From NCBI GenBank assembly GCA_963835705.1, contig CAWIGR010000010.1:62001-126000 (forward strand): a stretch of DNA of 64,000 bases, in the 5' to 3' direction. Within the stretch, counting starts at the first letter, position 1. The number at the start of each line of letters is the position of its first letter. Positions 17,984-27,257 of the stretch are shown one piece after another. The stretch comes from JACVRW01 sp963835705 (lineage in GTDB: Bacteria > Actinomycetota > Thermoleophilia > Solirubrobacterales > Thermoleophilaceae). A program made the position numbers and the translations under genes. A model generated the notes under the pieces. The model ran no database searches, was not told where the DNA came from, and worked only from the letters and a program-made list of their open reading frames with translations.

Positions 17984-18128
17984 GTTCCCCTTTCCGATGC
18001 CTACGGGGTGAGCTGACGGGCTCGCGCCGGAAAAGTGGCGCTACGCAGCCTTGGCGCTGCGATTCGCCCCAGCGGCCTGGTGGCCGCGAGTGGGTCCCCC
18101 GCTCCCCGCCGCCGGAACGGCGAGGACT
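17984..18128 (-). promoter_or_regulatory. Cyclic di-AMP riboswitch (ydaO/yuaA class)
   Basis: Upstream of the Rpf-like gene on the same strand. Read 5'-3' it contains the class landmarks in order: GGGGGACCCA (18091-18100), GGGGCGAATC (18061-18070), and near the 3' end CCGTCAGCTCACCCCGTAGGC, followed by a GC-rich/AAGG stretch next to the start codon. Members of this class are c-di-AMP-responsive OFF switches that commonly control cell-wall hydrolases and Rpf genes in actinobacteria. The exact expression platform is not resolved by eye. Confidence 0.85.
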
Positions 18129-18211
18129 CGGCAAACTGGTTCGACGCCCGATACCCAAGCAGATCGGCCGGCGAAACATCGACCTGGGCGCGAGCCTGCA
18201 CCGCTCGGGAA

Positions 18212-18217
18212 TAGGCT
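18212..18217 (+). promoter_or_regulatory. -10 box of leaderless SDR promoter (TAGGCT)
   Basis: TAGGCT with 7 nt to ATG 18225, no ribosome site between. Confidence 0.55.
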
Positions 18218-18224
18218 TCCGGCG

Positions 18225-18971
18225 ATGGACCTCGGCCTCGACGGCAAGGTCGCCCTCGTCACCGGCGCCTCGCGCGGGATCGGGTTCGGCATCGCCCGCA
18301 CGCTCGCGGCCGAGGGCGCGCGCGTGGCGGTCTCCTCGAGCTCGCGCGAGCGGATCGACGCCGCGGCGGCCGAGCTCGGGGCCCGCGGCTACGTCCACGA
18401 CACCACCGACCTGGAGGCCGCGCCGGGGCTGGTGGAGCAGGTGGGTCGCGATCTCGGCCCCGTCGACGTGCTGGTGGCCAACACCGGCGGCCCGCCGGGC
18501 GGCGATCCGCTCGAGTTCACGGACGATCAGTGGCGCGACGCGCAGCGGGAGCTGATGCTCGGGCCCATGGCCCTGATCCAGGCGGCGCTGCCCGGGATGC
18601 GCGAGCGCGGATTCGGGCGCATCCTGAACATCTCATCGAGCGCCGCACGCGAGCCGATCCCCACTCTGATGCTCTCGAGCGCCCATCGCAGCGGGATGCT
18701 GGCCACGTTCAAGACGCTCGCCCGCAAGGTCGCCGCCGACGGCGTCACCTTCAACACGATTCTCCCGGGACGGATCGCCACGGACCGCATCAAGCACCTC
18801 TACGGCTCCATTGAGGAGGCGGAGGCGGTGGCCCGCGAGGAAGTGCCGGCGGGCCGCCTCGGCACCGTTGACGAGATCGCCGCAGCGGCCGCGTTTTTGT
18901 GCTCTGAGCAGGGAAGTTACGTGACAGGTGTCGCCCTTCTTGTGGACGGCGGCCTCACGCGCTTCACCTGA
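18225..18971 (+). CDS. Short-chain dehydrogenase/reductase
   Basis: NAD(P)-dependent SDR of 248 residues. Cofactor motif VTGASRGIGFGIA at residues about 11-23, the NAG-type motif as VANTGGPPGG, and the conserved C-terminal GSYVTGVALLVDGGLTR. The catalytic YxxxK is replaced: the region after the catalytic Ser (ISSSAAREPIPTL) reads SSAHRSGMLATFK, so the usual Tyr is His and the Lys position holds Met. This atypical active site occurs in a subgroup annotated only as SDR oxidoreductases, so the reaction is uncertain. Start ATG 18225 has a leaderless -10 box. Confidence 0.85.
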   Translation: MDLGLDGKVALVTGASRGIGFGIARTLAAEGARVAVSSSSRERIDAAAAELGARGYVHDTTDLEAAPGLVEQVGRDLGPVDVLVANTGGPPGGDPLEFTDDQWRDAQRELMLGPMALIQAALPGMRERGFGRILNISSSAAREPIPTLMLSSAHRSGMLATFKTLARKVAADGVTFNTILPGRIATDRIKHLYGSIEEAEAVAREEVPAGRLGTVDEIAAAAAFLCSEQGSYVTGVALLVDGGLTRFT

Positions 18972-19066
18972 TTCTCACGCCGGTCTCACGGACCTGAACG
19001 CTCTCTACCGCAACACGCTTGCGGGCGAGGGCTGGTACCGGCGCGAGTCGCGCGCCAAGCGCTGAC

Positions 19067-19453
19067 TCAGGGATCCCGCCGGGGCGGTCCCAGCAGCTCT
19101 TGGTTCTGCTCCCACCTGGCGATCTGGCAGCCGTCCTCGAGGCTGAAGCGCACGTCTACCGGCTCGCCTCGCAGCGTGCCGCGCACGCGCGCCACACTCG
19201 GCCCGCCGTAGATCGCGGTGCAGGCCATGTTGGATGGCACCGGCGCCAGGGCCTGCACCGACAGCTGCCCGCACACTGGCGCCCCGGGGCATACCACCCT
19301 GCGTTCATGCGCCGGGCCACCCCGTCCCTCCGGCCACACCGTCACGGTCAGAGCAGTCGCGGGAGCGGGGGCTGATGGGCGGTCCTCCCCTTCCTCCCCG
19401 CCGCCGCAGCCGGCAACGAGGAGGCACGCGAGGGCGATCGCAACACGAAGCAT
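19067..19453 (-). CDS. Lipoprotein resembling subtilisin-inhibitor (SSI) family
   Basis: 128 residues, exported: MLRVAIALACLLVAGC is a lipoprotein signal with Cys16 as lipobox cysteine. The mature domain has the SSI-like pattern: LTVTVWPEGRGGPAHERRVVC, a second Cys in VCGQL, then ACTAIYGGPSVARVRGTLRGEPVDVRFSLEDGCQIARW, giving two possible disulfides in the order of Streptomyces subtilisin inhibitor. It would be a cell-surface protease inhibitor or a structural relative. The start codon and its GGGGGG ribosome site lie inside a 13-bp hairpin (19451-19481). It is downstream of lon on the same strand, separated by that hairpin. Confidence 0.65.
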   Translation of the reverse strand: MLRVAIALACLLVAGCGGGEEGEDRPSAPAPATALTVTVWPEGRGGPAHERRVVCPGAPVCGQLSVQALAPVPSNMACTAIYGGPSVARVRGTLRGEPVDVRFSLEDGCQIARWEQNQELLGPPRRDP

Positions 19454-19481
19454 GCCCCCCTTCTACGCGAAGGGGGGCATG
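19451..19481 (-). terminator. 13-bp perfect hairpin: lon terminator overlapping a start codon
   Basis: Arms 19451-19463 and 19469-19481 pair perfectly around a 5-nt loop. It lies just after the lon stop (19500) and its descending arm contains the G-rich ribosome site and the ATG of the SSI-like lipoprotein. It could terminate lon transcription, hide the lipoprotein start in read-through RNA, or both. Confidence 0.7.
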
Positions 19482-19499
19482 TCGTCACAGATCGCCTGC

Positions 19500-21782
<2,283 letters not shown>

Positions 21783-21801
21783 GTGCGTCTCCATCGGGGC
21801 C

Positions 21802-21814
21802 TTACGTTGCGTAA
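21802..21814. promoter_or_regulatory. Palindrome upstream of lon
   Basis: TTACGTTGCGTAA, a perfect 5-3-5 inverted repeat located 20 bp before the lon start, with TAGAAT (a -10-like box on the minus strand) at about 21820-21825. It does not match the HspR HAIR consensus; ClgR or another stress regulator is possible. Confidence 0.4.
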
Positions 21815-21893
21815 GTCATTCTAGCGATGGTCAGGGCACCTGACGGCAGTGCGGGATTACTGTCCCGCCGGTACACGACCAAGGGATGAGGAC

Positions 21894-22325
21894 ATGCCGA
21901 AGAGGACCGCCGAGGCACGCTGGGACGGGTCGCTGCAGGAGGGCAACGGGACGATGCGGATGGCGAGCGGGGCCTACGAGGGGCCGTACTCCGCCCAGTC
22001 CCGCTTCCAGGAGGGAGACGGCACCAATCCCGAGGAGCTGATCGCGGCTGCGCACGCGGGCTGCTTCTCGATGGCGCTTTCCCTCGCCCTCGGCCAGGCG
22101 GGCCACGAGCTGGAGAGCGTGGAGACGACTGCCACGGTGCACATCGACAAGGCCGGCGACGGCTTCGCCATCACCCGCATCGAGCTCGACACGGAGGCGC
22201 GGGTGCCGGGCGCGAGCGACGAGGAGTTCCAGAAGGCGGCGGAGGCGGCGAAGGAGGGGTGCCCGGTGTCGCAGGCGCTGGCGGCGGTCGAGTCGATCGA
22301 GCTGCGGGCCTCGCTGGTCGAGTGA
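21894..22325 (+). CDS. OsmC family peroxiredoxin
   Basis: Thiol-dependent peroxidase of the OsmC/Ohr group, 143 residues, cytosolic. The N-terminal strand region reads RTAEARWDGSLQEGNGTM; the two catalytic cysteines are in AAHAGCFSMALSLAL and EGCPVSQAL, the OsmC subgroup spacing. ATG 21894 follows AAGGGATGAGG. It reduces organic peroxides and perhaps hydrogen peroxide. Its TGA overlaps the GTG of rpiA, so the two are co-transcribed; lon is divergent. Confidence 0.93.
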   Translation: MPKRTAEARWDGSLQEGNGTMRMASGAYEGPYSAQSRFQEGDGTNPEELIAAAHAGCFSMALSLALGQAGHELESVETTATVHIDKAGDGFAITRIELDTEARVPGASDEEFQKAAEAAKEGCPVSQALAAVESIELRASLVE

Positions 22326-23014
22326 ACGACCCCGACGCCGCCGCCCGCGCCGCCGCGGCGGCGGCGGCCGTGGAGCTGGTCTCGCCCGGGATGACGGTCG
22401 GGCTGGGGTCCGGGCGGGCGGTGTGGAAGGTCGTGGAGCTGCTTGGGCGCCGCGACGAGCTGCTGGGCGGGGGGATCCGCGCCGTGGCCGCCTCCTCCCG
22501 GACCGACGAGCTGGCCCGGAGCGAGGGCCTCGAGGTGGTGGAGCTGGACGGCTCGCTCGAGCTCGACCTCTCCTTGGACGGGGCGGACGAGGTGGATGGG
22601 TCGCTGCGGCTGATCAAGGGCGGCGGCGGGGCGCTGCTGCGGGAGAAGATCGTGGTGTCGGCCGCGCGCCGCTTCGTGGTGGTGGCTGAGACCCGCAAGC
22701 GGGTGGAGCGGCTGGGAGAGAGCTTCCGGCTGCCGGTGGAGGTGGTGCGGTTCGCGTGGCGCGACACGCGCCGGCGGATGGGCGCGCTGCTGCCGGACCC
22801 GTCGCTGCGGCTGGCCCAGGACGGCGAGTCCTACGTCACGGACGAGGGCCACTTCATCCTGGACTGCACGCTGCCCGGCGACTGTGATCTGTCGTCCCTC
22901 GACCGCTCGCTGAAGCAGCTGCCGGGCGTGGTGGAGCACGGCCTCTTCATCGGGCTGGCCGAGCGCGCGCTACTGGGCCGCCCGGACGGGTCGGTGGAGG
23001 TGCTGGAGCGCTGA
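22322..23014 (+). CDS. rpiA: Ribose-5-phosphate isomerase A
   Basis: Interconverts ribose 5-phosphate and ribulose 5-phosphate in the non-oxidative pentose phosphate pathway, 230 residues. Family motifs: GMTVGLGSGRAV (phosphate loop), LDGADEVD with catalytic acid, IKGGGGALLREKI with catalytic Lys, and VEHGLFIGLAERAL near the C-terminus. GTG 22322 overlaps the osmC stop (GTGA). The N-terminal helix is unusually Ala-rich (AAARAAAAAAAVELV). Confidence 0.93.
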   Translation: MNDPDAAARAAAAAAAVELVSPGMTVGLGSGRAVWKVVELLGRRDELLGGGIRAVAASSRTDELARSEGLEVVELDGSLELDLSLDGADEVDGSLRLIKGGGGALLREKIVVSAARRFVVVAETRKRVERLGESFRLPVEVVRFAWRDTRRRMGALLPDPSLRLAQDGESYVTDEGHFILDCTLPGDCDLSSLDRSLKQLPGVVEHGLFIGLAERALLGRPDGSVEVLER

Positions 23015-23056
23015 CGGCGGCAGCCGCCGCCGGCGCTCGGGCGCCCGCCGCGGTCG

Positions 23057-23101
23057 AGTGTCGCGCTTTGTGGCCCACATAGGGCCCCTATGCGCGACAC
23101 T
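23057..23101. terminator. Bidirectional terminator/nested inverted repeat between rpiA and cpaB
   Basis: Outer arms agtgtcgcgc (23057-23066) and gcgcgacact (23092-23101) are perfectly complementary. Inside, CATAGGG (23078-23084) and CCCTATG (23086-23092) form a second, mutually exclusive hairpin. The element fills the gap between two convergent genes. Confidence 0.6.
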
Positions 23102-23803
23102 TCAAAGCTCTCCTTCGGTGACTGCGACAGGCCCGGTGCGCCGCCGGTCGCCGGGCGGGCGGGTCAGCAGGCGGATCTCGTGCGCGAACGCCTCGGCGGC
23201 GGTGAGATAGACGGCCTGGCGGGTCGTCACGCGCAGGGTGGCGAGCGCCGAGGGCCCGCGCGTTTCGAGCGTCCCCTGGTTGCCCAGATCCGCGCCACCA
23301 AACGGGCGGAGATCCAGCAGAGCCACGTCCTCCAGCGCCACAAACGTGCGGCCGGCGCCGTCGTGGCGCTGGGTCGAGACCAGCACGTCCACACGCGAGC
23401 CGGGCGCGGCGAGGGCGAGCCCGCCGCCGGACACGCGGACCTCGAGGACGCGCTCGCCCGGCTCGAGCGGTCCGTCTCCCGTGGCAGCGGCGCCCTGGAG
23501 CAGGCCGCTGGTGATGTAGGCGCCCGCTGCCACGGGCACCGCGGCCCGCGCCCCGGCGAGCCGCGCGGGAGCGCCGAGCGCGTCGGGCGGGACGAAGCGG
23601 GCGGGAACGCGCTTGACAGCCAGGTCGGCCGCCCGCAGCGGCTCGTCGGGCGGAATGTCGCGGCCGGCCACCACCACCCCCACCAGCGGCCCGACCTTCG
23701 CCTCCACGCTGCGCTCCCGCTCACGCACCTGCGAAGCGGCGAGCCCACCGCTCGCGACGGCGAGCGAGAGAAGGAGAAGCCCGCGCCGCCGCCGCGGCCT
23801 CAT
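23102..23803 (-). CDS. cpaB: Flp pilus assembly protein CpaB (SAF domain)
   Basis: 233 residues. One N-terminal membrane helix (GLLLLSLAVASGGLAAS) then a SAF domain: VVVAGRDIPPDEPLRAADLAVKRVP and GARAAVPVAAGAYITSGLL, followed by the RcpC/CpaB C-terminal beta domain (LEVRVSGGGLALAAPGSRVDVLVSTQ). CpaB is a periplasmic/cell-wall-side component of the tad pilus machine. Its ATG 23803 overlaps the stop of the sensor kinase, placing it third in an operon behind a two-component pair; the rest of a tad cluster is not here, except a CpaF fragment at the left edge. Confidence 0.85.
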   Translation of the reverse strand: MRPRRRRGLLLLSLAVASGGLAASQVRERERSVEAKVGPLVGVVVAGRDIPPDEPLRAADLAVKRVPARFVPPDALGAPARLAGARAAVPVAAGAYITSGLLQGAAATGDGPLEPGERVLEVRVSGGGLALAAPGSRVDVLVSTQRHDGAGRTFVALEDVALLDLRPFGGADLGNQGTLETRGPSALATLRVTTRQAVYLTAAEAFAHEIRLLTRPPGDRRRTGPVAVTEGEL

Positions 23804-24429
23804 GCGGCCCGGGAGGAGCCCGCGCCGGCGGGCGACTCCCCGTCCCCCTCCACCACCGGGAGCTCCAGCTCCGCCCGCGTCTCCCCGCCGGCCGATTCCA
23901 CCCTCAGCCGGCCGCCCAGCTCGCGGGCCGCGCGGTCGGCGATCGCCAGGCCCCTTCCCCGGCCGGCGCCGCGGGCGGTGCCGGCGTCGTCGAGCTCACG
24001 GGGCCGGTTGGGATTGCGGATCTCGATCCGGACCGCCCCGGCGGGCCGGCTCGTCCGGACGTCGACGCTGCCCGCTCCGTGCTCGGTGGCGTTCGCGATC
24101 AGGTTGCCGAGCACCTGTGCGAGGCGGCCGGCGTCCATCTGCGCCGCCCCAGGCGGTGTCGGCCGACCCGCTCGGCGCGAACCCCGCACAGCGGCCAGGT
24201 CCTGAAGCCCGGCGTCCATCCGGTCGAGCTGCAGCCGGACCAGCGACGCGAACGCCACCGTCGCTCCCGTTCTCGAGAGGCGCTCCGCGGCCAGGCCGAT
24301 CGCGGCCGCCGCGCCGCGCAGCTCGTGCTCGGCGTCGGCGGCGAGCGAGAGCCGGCGCCGCAGCGTCACCGCGAGCCCCAGCACCAGGGCCCATCCCGCG
24401 GCGGCGAGGAGCGCCGAGATCCAGCTCAC
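23800..24429 (-). CDS. Membrane sensor histidine kinase (compact)
   Basis: Small kinase of 209 residues. One N-terminal transmembrane helix (WISALLAAAGWALVLGLAVTL), then a dimerisation segment with the probable phospho-acceptor His in DAEHELRGAAAAIGLAAERL, an N box in QVLGNLIANATEHG and a G2-like GRGRGLAIADRAARELGG. A clear G1 (DxGxG) is missing; the region reads EIRNPNRP. No sensory domain is visible, so it may sense through the membrane or a partner. GTG 24429 overlaps the regulator's stop (GTGA), and its stop overlaps the cpaB start (ATGA). Confidence 0.85.
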   Translation of the reverse strand: MSWISALLAAAGWALVLGLAVTLRRRLSLAADAEHELRGAAAAIGLAAERLSRTGATVAFASLVRLQLDRMDAGLQDLAAVRGSRRAGRPTPPGAAQMDAGRLAQVLGNLIANATEHGAGSVDVRTSRPAGAVRIEIRNPNRPRELDDAGTARGAGRGRGLAIADRAARELGGRLRVESAGGETRAELELPVVEGDGESPAGAGSSRAA

Positions 24430-25163
24430 AGCGCCTCGGTCAGCTTGTAGCCCACGCCGCGCACGTTCACCACCCACGGCCGCCCCGTTCCGCGCAGCTT
24501 CTTCCGCAGCCGGCAGGCGTGCGCATCGAGTGTGCGGGTGTTGCCGATCGAGAGATAACCCCACACGTCCCGCAGCAGCTCGTGCTTGCGGTACACGCTC
24601 GTGGGCTGCTCCGCCAGCCTGTGCAGCAGCGCAAACTCCTTCGCCGACAGCTCCACCCGCCGCCCCGCGAGGCGCACCGCGCGCGTGGCCGGGTCGATCG
24701 TCAGATCGCCGACCCGCATCACCCCCTGCACCCGCCGGCCGTCGGTGCGCCGCAAGACGGCGCGGACCCGCGCCAACAGCTCCTGGTACAAAAACGGCTT
24801 GCAGAGGTGGTCGTCCGCGCCGCGCGCGAAGCTGCGCACCCGGTCGGCGTCCCCCGCCCGGCCGCTCAGGACGATCACCGGAAGGTCGGGATCGATCCGC
24901 GACGAGAGCCCGTCGGCGGCCCGCACGCGGTCGAGCAGCGCCAGGCCGCTCCCATCGTCGAGGACCAGGTCGAGCACCACCAGCGCCGGCTGGCGCACCT
25001 CGATCGCCCGCAGCCCCTCCCCCGCACCGCTCGCCCCGGCGACCCGGAAGCCGTCCGCCGCCAGGTTGTCGAGCAGGAAGGCGCGCGTGACGTCGTCGTC
25101 CTCGACGACGAGCACGGTGCCGGGGTCCTCCGAACCGCCCGTTCGGGGTTCACGCGAGTCCAT
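24426..25163 (-). CDS. OmpR/PhoB-type response regulator
   Basis: 245 residues. Receiver: TVLVVEDDDVTRAFL with the acidic cluster, LVVLDLVLDDGSG with the phospho-acceptor Asp, VIVLSGRAG, and DDHLCKPF with the active-site Lys. C-terminal winged helix: LSAKEFALLHRLAEQP and TLDAHACRLRKKLRGTGRPWVVNVRGVGYKL. First gene of a regulator-kinase-cpaB operon, which suggests it responds to envelope or pilus-related cues. Probable start ATG 25163; the divergent small gene at 25216 is 52 bp away. Confidence 0.92.
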   Translation of the reverse strand: MDSREPRTGGSEDPGTVLVVEDDDVTRAFLLDNLAADGFRVAGASGAGEGLRAIEVRQPALVVLDLVLDDGSGLALLDRVRAADGLSSRIDPDLPVIVLSGRAGDADRVRSFARGADDHLCKPFLYQELLARVRAVLRRTDGRRVQGVMRVGDLTIDPATRAVRLAGRRVELSAKEFALLHRLAEQPTSVYRKHELLRDVWGYLSIGNTRTLDAHACRLRKKLRGTGRPWVVNVRGVGYKLTEAL

Positions 25164-25202
25164 CGCCCGAAGAAGCCGTGGCGCCCGCGACCTCGCCCCG
25201 GT

Positions 25203-25208
25203 TACGCT
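25203..25208 (+). promoter_or_regulatory. -10 box of leaderless promoter (TACGCT)
   Basis: TACGCT with 7 nt to ATG 25216 of the small hypothetical gene. Confidence 0.5.
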
Positions 25209-25215
25209 CCCGCGA

Positions 25216-25479
25216 ATGCGCCTGCCGCGCTTCCTGAAGTCCCGCCCCGAGGTACACGTCGGCGCGCCCGAGTACGACGACTGGGCGCTGGTCGAGGACT
25301 ACGAAGACCAGGAGACAGCGCTCGCCTTCCGCGACCGCCTGCGCGACCTCGGCATGACGGCCGAGCTGACCGCCGATCACCCGCTGGACCGCTTCGGCCG
25401 CGGCGACATCGCCCTGCGCGTGCCGGACGGCCAGTACGGCGACGCGACCGTTGCGCTCGACGGCCTCGACCTCGACTAG
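25216..25479 (+). CDS. Small conserved-looking hypothetical protein
   Basis: 87 residues, acidic, predicted soluble. I do not recognise the family. The sequence has an alternating charged pattern (YDDWALVEDYEDQETALAFRDRL) and a motif pair DLGMTAELT and GRGDIALRVPDGQY that resembles signal-transducing small proteins of the DUF2007 type, which read a two-residue alpha-beta repeat; that is only a guess. The leaderless -10 box 7 nt upstream supports the start. It is divergent from the two-component operon. Confidence 0.65.
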   Translation: MRLPRFLKSRPEVHVGAPEYDDWALVEDYEDQETALAFRDRLRDLGMTAELTADHPLDRFGRGDIALRVPDGQYGDATVALDGLDLD

Positions 25480-25570
25480 CGACCGCGTGCAAACCCGGTT
25501 GCAGTTAGCTCGTCGCGGAAGGAAACGGCCGTAGGATGACGACGCGCCGGGCTCGCCCGGTCATGGGGAC

Positions 25571-26032
25571 ATGGACACGGCACGACGAGGCAACTACGAG
25601 TCCGGCTCGGACTACGTGCTCGAGTACGGGGAGCTTCGCTTCACGTTCAACGAGCGGGACTTCACCGAGCGCGTGGAGCAGGCCGCGACCAAGCTCGGCT
25701 TCGTGTCCGGGACGCTCGGCGACGACGAGCGCGAGGACCTCGTGAACCTCGCCGTCAACGGCGAGGTGCCGGAGCCCCAGTCCGAGCTCGGCGACCACAT
25801 CAACGAGCGCTGGGGCGAGCTGAACGGCCCCTCCGAGCGCTCGCTCGTGCACTGGATCCGCCGGCTCGTGTTCCGCGGCGCGTGGCTCGACCAGCGCGTG
25901 ATGGAGGGCGAGCTCGAGGTGATCTTCGACGAGGGCACGAGCTCCTTCGGCTACGCCCAGCCGGACCGCAACTTCGAGCTGATCGAGCTCTCGCCCGAGC
26001 CGAGCTGGCGCGAGGTCGCGTACCGGCGGTGA
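25571..26032 (+). CDS. Hypothetical acidic protein
   Basis: 153 residues, soluble, strongly acidic and Glu/Asp-rich, no family recognised. It has regularly spaced aromatic residues (DYVLEYGELRFTFNERDF, SFGYAQPDRNFELIEL) and could be a small alpha-beta protein. ATG 25571 follows GGGGAC. The next gene (Rho paralogue) is convergent, 40 bp away. Codon use matches its neighbours, so I consider it real. Confidence 0.65.
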   Translation: MDTARRGNYESGSDYVLEYGELRFTFNERDFTERVEQAATKLGFVSGTLGDDEREDLVNLAVNGEVPEPQSELGDHINERWGELNGPSERSLVHWIRRLVFRGAWLDQRVMEGELEVIFDEGTSSFGYAQPDRNFELIELSPEPSWREVAYRR

Positions 26033-26072
26033 GCGATCCGCGCGCACCCGGCCGAGCCGGGTGCTTGCGGCC

Positions 26073-27245
26073 CTACGCCAGCCGGTCGGCGCCCAGCGTG
26101 CCCGACTGCTCGCCCGCCACCTCACCGCCGCGCTCCAGCACCAGGCGCGTGCTCGCCCAGCGCAGGACCTCGCGGTCGTCGCCGGTGGCCGCCACGATCG
26201 TGAGCGTGCCGCCCTCCTCGGTGGCCCGGGCGGCGCCGAAGATGCGGCGCCGGACGCCGGGGGGCAGCGCGTCGAGCGCGTCGACCACCAGGGCGGCGTG
26301 CGCGCCCCGCTCCACCAGGCGCTTGGCCCGCTCCACGGCCAGCTCGGCGGCCTGGGCCTGGGCCTCCGGTGAGCGCTCGAAGCTGCCGCCGACGACGGGC
26401 TGACCGCCCTCCCGCCACGCGGCGACCTCCTCCGGCCTGACGCCCGCCAGCACGACCTGCAGGCTCAGGTCGGGGTACCGCTCGGCGAGCGTCCGGGCCA
26501 CCTCGAGCAGCAGCGTGCTCGCTCCGCCGCCGGGCGGGCCGCCGACCGCGACGCGCGACCCCTTGCCGAACGGGGCCGCGTCGAACGCGGCGGGCGCCGC
26601 GAAACGCTCGCTCGGGAACACCGGCGTGAGATCGCCGAACCAGGGCCGCTGCTCGGGCGGCTCGGCGTCCGCCCCGTTGACGGTCTCCACCCGGACCAGC
26701 GACGGATGGCGCTCGTTGCGCCGCGGCGGCCGCACCGGCCCGCTCACCTCGTCGCCGGCGCGCAGCTCGCAGCGGCGGATCTGCGCGGGCGAGACGTAGA
26801 CGTCCCCGCGCGACTGGCCGGCCGCGTCGAGCCGCAGGAAGCCCGAGCCGTTGGTGAGGACGTCGAGCATGCCGGTGGAGATCTCCTCGTCGGAGACCTC
26901 GTCCTCGACCTCGGGCTCCTCCTCGACGACCTCCGACTCGTCCTCGGCGGCCGGCTCCTCCTCGGCGTCGGGCTCCTCCTCCTCGGCGTCGGGCGCCTCG
27001 CCCTCTTCGGCCTCGCCCGCGAACGGGGCGGACTCGAGCGCCTCCTCCGCCGGCACCTCGTCCGGCTCACGATCGTCCTCCTCGACCTCCGCCGCGGGTT
27101 CATCGCCGCCCTGGGCGGCGAGGATCGCGCCGATCAGGTCGTCCTTCCGCTTGCTGCGGAAGCCCTCGAGCCCGAGCTCCGACGCGATTGCGTGAAGGTC
27201 GGCGAGGGGACTGGACTCGAGCTCGTTGCGCTGGAGGACGGCCAT
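26073..27245 (-). CDS. Rho-like transcription termination factor paralogue with degenerate Walker A
   Basis: 390 residues with the Rho domain order. Residues 12-45 are a Rho N-terminal SAP-like helix bundle (SPLADLHAIASELGLEGFRSKRKDDLI); 48-120 is a long Glu/Asp-rich linker; 123-190 is a cold-shock-like RNA-binding domain (GMLDVLTNGSGFLRL, DVYVSPAQIRRCELRAGDEVSG). The ATPase part is divergent: the nucleotide loop reads GGPPGGGASTLL where active Rho has PPKAGKT, so both lysines are missing, and the Walker B strand is ALVVDALDAL. It ends about 50 residues early. Probably catalytically dead. It is the last gene of the glpD-to-2PGK operon (12-bp gap). Confidence 0.8.
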   Translation of the reverse strand: MAVLQRNELESSPLADLHAIASELGLEGFRSKRKDDLIGAILAAQGGDEPAAEVEEDDREPDEVPAEEALESAPFAGEAEEGEAPDAEEEEPDAEEEPAAEDESEVVEEEPEVEDEVSDEEISTGMLDVLTNGSGFLRLDAAGQSRGDVYVSPAQIRRCELRAGDEVSGPVRPPRRNERHPSLVRVETVNGADAEPPEQRPWFGDLTPVFPSERFAAPAAFDAAPFGKGSRVAVGGPPGGGASTLLLEVARTLAERYPDLSLQVVLAGVRPEEVAAWREGGQPVVGGSFERSPEAQAQAAELAVERAKRLVERGAHAALVVDALDALPPGVRRRIFGAARATEEGGTLTIVAATGDDREVLRWASTRLVLERGGEVAGEQSGTLGADRLA

Positions 27246-27257
27246 GGCCGCGGAACC

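Noticed and set aside
18972..19066. Peptide-like tail (LNALYRNTLAGEGWYRRES) after the SDR gene
   Set aside because: No start codon or family; could be a gene remnant but too short to call.
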